This document shows positions 60,997 through 64,000 of a DNA stretch of 64,000 bases, piece after piece. The first letter of the stretch is position 1; each line of letters starts with the position of its first letter. Origin of the DNA: GCA-003244245 sp050699975 (lineage in GTDB: Bacteria > Actinomycetota > Actinomycetes > Mycobacteriales > Pseudonocardiaceae); NCBI GenBank assembly GCA_050699975.1, contig JBOHGH010000006.1, positions 1-64,000 of the forward strand, read 5' to 3'. Position numbers and translations under genes: made by a program. A model generated the notes under the pieces. The model made no database searches. It was not told the origin of the DNA and saw nothing but the letters and a program-made list of their open reading frames with translations.

Positions 60997-62022
60997 CTAC
61001 GCCAGCCAGCGGTCGACGCCGGCGAGCAGGCGCCGCTTGACCGCAGCGGGGGCGGCCGAGGACGTGATCGAGTGCCCGGCCAGGACCGCCAGCTCCTCGT
61101 CACCCAAGCCGAGGACGTCGCGCAGGATCTCGTATTGGCCGGCCAGTCGTGTCCCGAACAGCAGTGGGTCATCGGCGCTGATCGCGACCGGGACACCGGC
61201 ATCCGTCAGCGCGGTGATCGGGAGTTGGTGCACGGATTCCAGCACACCCATCGGCTCATAGGACGTCGGGCAGATCTCCAAGGCAACTGCCTGCGCGGCC
61301 AGGTGATCGAGCACGGACGGATCGTGGACCGCGGTGATGCCATGCCCGATCCGGGTCGCACCCAGTAGCGCCACGCACTCTCGCACGTGCTCCGGCCCGG
61401 TGTAGTACCCGGCGTGCGGGGTGCGGACCAGACCGGCGGCGGTGGCGATCCGGCACGCGGCGGCGAAATCCACCGGGCGCCCGCAGCGCTCGTCCCCGGA
61501 GATGCCGAACCCCACCACGCCGGTGCCGGCGTACCGCGCCGCCAGCCGCGCGAGAGCGCTGGCATGCTCGCCGGTTCCGGCCCAGCTGGTAGCGACGATC
61601 AGCCCGATGCCCATGCCGGTGACTGCCGCGGCCTCTCGACAGGCCTCCAGCAGCACATCGACCACCGCACCTGGCCCGCCGAATCGAGAAGCGTATGAGG
61701 TGGGGTCCACCTGCAGCTCCAGCCAGCCCGACCCGTCCGCGGCGTCGTCCTCGGCCGTCTCGCGGATCACCCGGCGCAGGTCGTCGACCGAGCGGATGGC
61801 ATTGCGGGCAGCGTCGTAGCGGGCCTGGAACACCGACCAGTCACGATCGGCGCCGGCCCAGCCGACCGACGTCCCCCGCAGCGCCGGGGGCAGCGTGATC
61901 CCATATGCGGTGGCGAGCTCGTGCAGCGTGCCCAGGCGCATCGAGCCGGTGAGATGCAAATGCAGATGGGCTTTGGGAAGCGCACGAATGTCCCGCAAGG
62001 AGGTATACCTCCGGTCAGCCAT
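60997..62022 (-). CDS. add: Adenosine deaminase (amidohydrolase family)
   Basis: A 341-residue enzyme converting adenosine to inosine. Zinc ligands and catalytic residues appear in LPKAHLHLHLTGSM, in RTPHAGYYTGPEHVRE, with the catalytic Glu-His region RIGHGI, and SADDPLLFG. Some segments (TSWAGTGEHASALARLAARYAG) differ from classical ADA, so an adenosine-deaminase-like or other purine role cannot be excluded. ATG 62022 is the family start. It is convergent with the hydrolase gene, leaving 5 bases between stops. Confidence 0.9.
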   Translation of the reverse strand: MADRRYTSLRDIRALPKAHLHLHLTGSMRLGTLHELATAYGITLPPALRGTSVGWAGADRDWSVFQARYDAARNAIRSVDDLRRVIRETAEDDAADGSGWLELQVDPTSYASRFGGPGAVVDVLLEACREAAAVTGMGIGLIVATSWAGTGEHASALARLAARYAGTGVVGFGISGDERCGRPVDFAAACRIATAAGLVRTPHAGYYTGPEHVRECVALLGATRIGHGITAVHDPSVLDHLAAQAVALEICPTSYEPMGVLESVHQLPITALTDAGVPVAISADDPLLFGTRLAGQYEILRDVLGLGDEELAVLAGHSITSSAAPAAVKRRLLAGVDRWLA

Positions 62023-62036
62023 CGATCGCCACAAGC

Positions 62037-62315
62037 CTACAAGTCACTCTGGTCTTCGTCGTTGGCCAGGCTGGCGCGCATCGCGGCGAGCACCCGTTCG
62101 ATAGTGGGCAGATCGAGCCGGCAAGAGTCAGTGGACAGCTCAGCTGGAGCGCCCATCACGTCTCGACCATCGATCAATACCGTGGGCGATGGGTGGTGTC
62201 CGACTGTGTCCACGATCGGCACGGAAACACCGAGCAGAGCAAGGCAATCCTGCACGACTCGTCGCGCGACCGTCGCATGTGGACAACCATCGGCACGGAG
62301 CAGTTCAACGCGCAC
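62037..62315 (-). CDS. Small thioredoxin-like protein of the organomercury locus
   Basis: A 92-residue protein with VELLRADGCPHATVARRVVQDCL and PTVLIDGRDVMGAP, resembling the thioredoxin-like proteins often encoded beside merB in actinobacteria. The single Cys in GCPH, with DC further on, may bind thiols or Hg. It overlaps the merB 3' end by about 11 bases, implying coupling. Its role is probably to help MerB or handle Hg(II), but this is not shown. Confidence 0.75.
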   Translation of the reverse strand: MRVELLRADGCPHATVARRVVQDCLALLGVSVPIVDTVGHHPSPTVLIDGRDVMGAPAELSTDSCRLDLPTIERVLAAMRASLANDEDQSDL

Positions 62316-62952
62316 CTCCGCCTCCCGCCCAGTCCAGTGCCGACACCATCTGCTGGCAGATGGCGAACTCGTCAGCGACCGGGAGCACCGTGCCGTCGGG
62401 ATGCTCGGCCCGCCAACCCTGGGCGGCTTCGGAGGTGGCGAAGAAACGCCCGTGGACGCACCGGGTAGCGCGGATGTCGGCGACCGCGAAGCTGGGCAGG
62501 TCGGCGGACACCACGGCGGTGGCGGGAGTGACCGCGACCATGCGGTCGGGCTCCACGTTCAGGCAGATCTCGCGCCCAGTCACCGGGCAGATCGACTCGA
62601 CGCAGACCGCTCTGCCGAGCATGATCGTGAAGATCAGCGTGTCGGAGGCGCACCAGGTGTACAAGGTTCGTCCGGCGATGAGGCAGCGGTGCGGTGTCGG
62701 CACCAGGGTCAGCCCGAGCCCGACCAGTCGCCCGTCGTCGTCCCACTGCGCCTCGGGTAGCCCGGCAAACAGTGCATTAACGTCGCCGATCGGGCAGCCG
62801 ATGGTGGCAGCGATCCGCTCCCGCGACGCGGGCTGTCCCTCAGCCAGCAGTGCCAGCAACGCCGGAACCGCGTCCGAATTGGGATAGCTGCGCCAGAGCG
62901 CCACAAGGTCATCCACCATGGGATTGACGTGTGCTGATTCTGTTCGTGTCAT
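62305..62952 (-). CDS. merB: Organomercurial lyase MerB
   Basis: MerB cleaves the C-Hg bond of organomercurials, releasing Hg(II) and a hydrocarbon. The 215-residue protein has the active-site pair in LYTWCASDTLIF (Cys and Asp), and the second Cys in ATRCVHGRFFAT, matching Cys96, Asp99 and Cys159 of the E. coli plasmid enzyme. ATG 62952 has GAGGAG upstream. It follows merR with a 16-base gap. No merA is visible in the window. Confidence 0.92.
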   Translation of the reverse strand: MTRTESAHVNPMVDDLVALWRSYPNSDAVPALLALLAEGQPASRERIAATIGCPIGDVNALFAGLPEAQWDDDGRLVGLGLTLVPTPHRCLIAGRTLYTWCASDTLIFTIMLGRAVCVESICPVTGREICLNVEPDRMVAVTPATAVVSADLPSFAVADIRATRCVHGRFFATSEAAQGWRAEHPDGTVLPVADEFAICQQMVSALDWAGGGGAR

Positions 62953-62968
62953 GTCAGGCTCCTCACCA

Positions 62969-63364
62969 TCAGGTGCCGCGCTCGATCTCATGCAGGATCG
63001 GGCATTCCCGCTCGGAACGCGGCCGGTCGCAGGTGTCCACCAGCCGGGCCAGCGCATCCCGCATCGACCGCAGGTCGGCGATCCGGCGCTCCAGGTCCGC
63101 GAGCCGGGCGAGCGCCATCGCGCGGACCGCATCGCACGCGTCGGGGCCGCCCTCGGCCAGGTCCAGCAGCTCCTCGATGTCAGCGAGGGTGAAGCCGAGC
63201 TCCTGCGCCCGCTTGATGACCCGCACCACCCGCACCGCCTCCGGCGGGTATGCGCGGTAGCCGGCCGGCGAACGAGCGGGCGCGGCGAGCAACCCCCTGC
63301 GCTCGTAGTAGCGAAGCGTCTGCGTGTTGACGTTGGCTTGCGCGGCGACCTCGCTGGACCTCAC
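62969..63364 (-). CDS. merR: Mercury-responsive regulator MerR
   Basis: A 131-residue MerR-family protein. The N-terminal helix-turn-helix is SSEVAAQANVNTQTLRYYERRGLL. The coiled coil and metal loop contain three cysteines (GPDACDAV, LVDTCDRPR and SERECPILHEI), the Hg(II) ligands of MerR proteins. GTG 63364 is the start, with no clear ribosome site, so the transcript may be leaderless. A dyad with MerR-type spacing lies just upstream. Confidence 0.92.
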   Translation of the reverse strand: MRSSEVAAQANVNTQTLRYYERRGLLAAPARSPAGYRAYPPEAVRVVRVIKRAQELGFTLADIEELLDLAEGGPDACDAVRAMALARLADLERRIADLRSMRDALARLVDTCDRPRSERECPILHEIERGT

Positions 63365-63371
63365 CGCATCA

Positions 63372-63402
63372 GCATCGACCCTGTACCCCGGTACAGCGTC
63401 AA
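63372..63402 (-). promoter_or_regulatory. merR promoter with MerR operator dyad
   Basis: On the minus strand TTGACG (63402-63397) is followed by 19 bases holding the dyad CTGTACCGGGGTACAG (63396-63381), then a weak -10, CGATGC. Nineteen-base spacers with a central dyad are the hallmark of MerR-controlled promoters. Transcription would start near 63365, at the merR start codon. Confidence 0.75.
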
Positions 63403-63460
63403 GAGTGACGGTCGTCCCGCTCTCCGCGCTGGACCACCTGCCACAATGCTGACAGCAACA

Positions 63461-63542
63461 TCAGCTCAGCTTGCTGGCCTTCCTGGCGCTCCGGCTGCGC
63501 AACCATTCGACGAGTTCGTCGGCTCCGCGGCACAGTGCGGCA
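63461..63542 (-). other. Continuation frame of the zinc-ribbon gene
   Basis: After the zinc-ribbon stop at 63543, another frame reads LDAALCRGADELVEWLRSRSARKASKLS to a stop at 63461. This looks like the natural C-terminus of the same protein, so a one-base frameshift is possible. It could also be a separate short coupled frame without an obvious start. Confidence 0.35.
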
Positions 63543-63845
63543 TCAAGCCAGCGCGAGCAGCCGGTCTCGTAGCTGCTGGTCGGTGATCGTGGCCGCCTCA
63601 TCGGCGAGCGCACAAACCTGCCGCACCGTCCAGCGCAGTCGCCCGATCTCCTCGGCTGCCGCAGCCAGGTCGGCCAGGTAGGCGGGCCGCACGAGTGGGT
63701 TGACCACCGAGACTGCCCAGGACATTGCGCACCGGGTGCACTTCCACGCGGCCACGCGGGGCGTGGCGCTGGTCTGCTCGACACCCTCGATCTGCCCGCA
63801 CCCCGGACACACCTCGGACCGCGGGCACGACAGGTGCCGGGTCAC
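63543..63845 (-). CDS. Zinc-ribbon hypothetical protein
   Basis: A 100-residue protein starting at GTG 63845, which overlaps the stop of the gene before it (GTGA). It contains CPGCG and, about 20 residues on, WKCTRCAMSWAVSVVNP, a plausible zinc ribbon. The C-terminal half is helical (YLADLAAAAEEIGRLRWTVRQVCALADE). I do not recognise it, but small coupled Cys-rich proteins like this are common in actinobacterial integrative elements. It is likely accessory DNA. Confidence 0.6.
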   Translation of the reverse strand: MTRHLSCPRSEVCPGCGQIEGVEQTSATPRVAAWKCTRCAMSWAVSVVNPLVRPAYLADLAAAAEEIGRLRWTVRQVCALADEAATITDQQLRDRLLALA

Positions 63846-64000
63846 CGGGTGGTGCGCACTTCGCTGGTCGCGGCACCGCTGACTGCCGGGATGGCCGCGC
63901 GCTTGGCGGAGCGACACCACATGCAGCCGCAGCCCATCTGGAAGCCGCGTAGCGTGCCGTGCGGGGCGTCGGGGACGCGCGGAACCGGTCGGTTGGCTGC
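63842..64000 (-). CDS. Partial small Cys-rich hypothetical protein (runs off the right edge)
   Basis: A minus-strand frame enters from the right edge and ends at 63842. It contains GFQMGCGCMWCRSAKRAAI, with three closely spaced cysteines (CGC..WC), and its stop overlaps the start of the zinc-ribbon gene. The N-terminus is outside the window. No family is recognised. Confidence 0.5.
   Translation of the reverse strand, partial: AANRPVPRVPDAPHGTLRGFQMGCGCMWCRSAKRAAIPAVSGAATSEVRTTR

Overview
The window is high-GC chromosomal DNA from an actinobacterium, probably of the order Pseudonocardiales (inference). The evidence is the recA-(recX)-miaB-miaA-dapF-hflX-lexA-nrdR-nrdJ order, an ideR/galE/sigB block, actinobacterial families (DUF3046, DUF349, DUF3039, DUF3099, DUF4192, PAC2), and polyhydroxyalkanoate (PHA) genes. 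The gene order resembles the recA-to-sigB interval of Mycobacterium tuberculosis, with several insertions.

Layout. 1-2.1 kb is mobile-element debris: the 5' part of a group II intron with a truncated reverse transcriptase, apparently inserted in a decayed IS630-family transposase gene. 2.1-3.36 kb is an AT-rich pair of coupled foreign genes, a 62-residue protein and a membrane-anchored DUF5919/PLD-like protein. 3.4-8.2 kb holds a valine/leucine dehydrogenase, a predicted microprotein, DUF3046, recA with a 437-residue intein at the site used in M. tuberculosis, and a frameshifted recX. 8.1-17.2 kb holds a LysR regulator divergent from an Sdh1-type succinate dehydrogenase operon, then a glutamate-type ABC importer (gluABCD order) plus an anchored binding protein. 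17.4-30.4 kb is the tRNA-modification, lysine-synthesis and DNA-damage block: miaB, a membrane protein, DUF349, miaA, dapF, hflX, lexA, a LysM protein (ChiZ/Rv2719c type), nrdR and an intein-containing class II ribonucleotide reductase. 30.7-32 kb is an AhpD-like gene divergent from an ECF41 sigma factor that has lost its SnoaL core. 32-43.7 kb holds patatin, PAC2, a ParA/CooC-like ATPase with its SCO5389-type partner, a methyltransferase, DUF4192, galE, ideR, a sulfurtransferase, acuC, a lipoprotein, sigB and dtd. 43.8-46.5 kb is a PHA cassette (phaC, XRE regulator, phasin). 47-62 kb is mixed metabolism and housekeeping, including a three-subunit molybdenum hydroxylase, a BrkB-like protein, a helicase, an EamA exporter, an atypical glutamine synthetase, a TAP-type hydrolase and an adenosine deaminase. 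62-63.4 kb is a compact organomercury locus (merR, merB, thioredoxin-like) without merA. The right edge carries two small coupled Cys-rich genes.

Regulatory sites readable from sequence tie these genes together. There are LexA boxes before recA and between lexA and the LysM gene, and a PafBC-type promoter motif just upstream of the chosen recA start. A divergent pair of ECF41-type promoters, each with an exact 16-base spacer, separates the AhpD-like and sigma genes. A SigH/SigR-type promoter precedes sigB, an inverted repeat overlaps the phasin promoter, and a MerR-type dyad precedes merR.

The least explained items are the foreign membrane-protein pair at 2.1-3.4 kb, the ECF41 factor with an internal deletion, the 46.6-kb and 58.1-kb unknown proteins, and a 40-base near-perfect palindrome at 53.5 kb. 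No tRNA, rRNA or CRISPR array was recognised.
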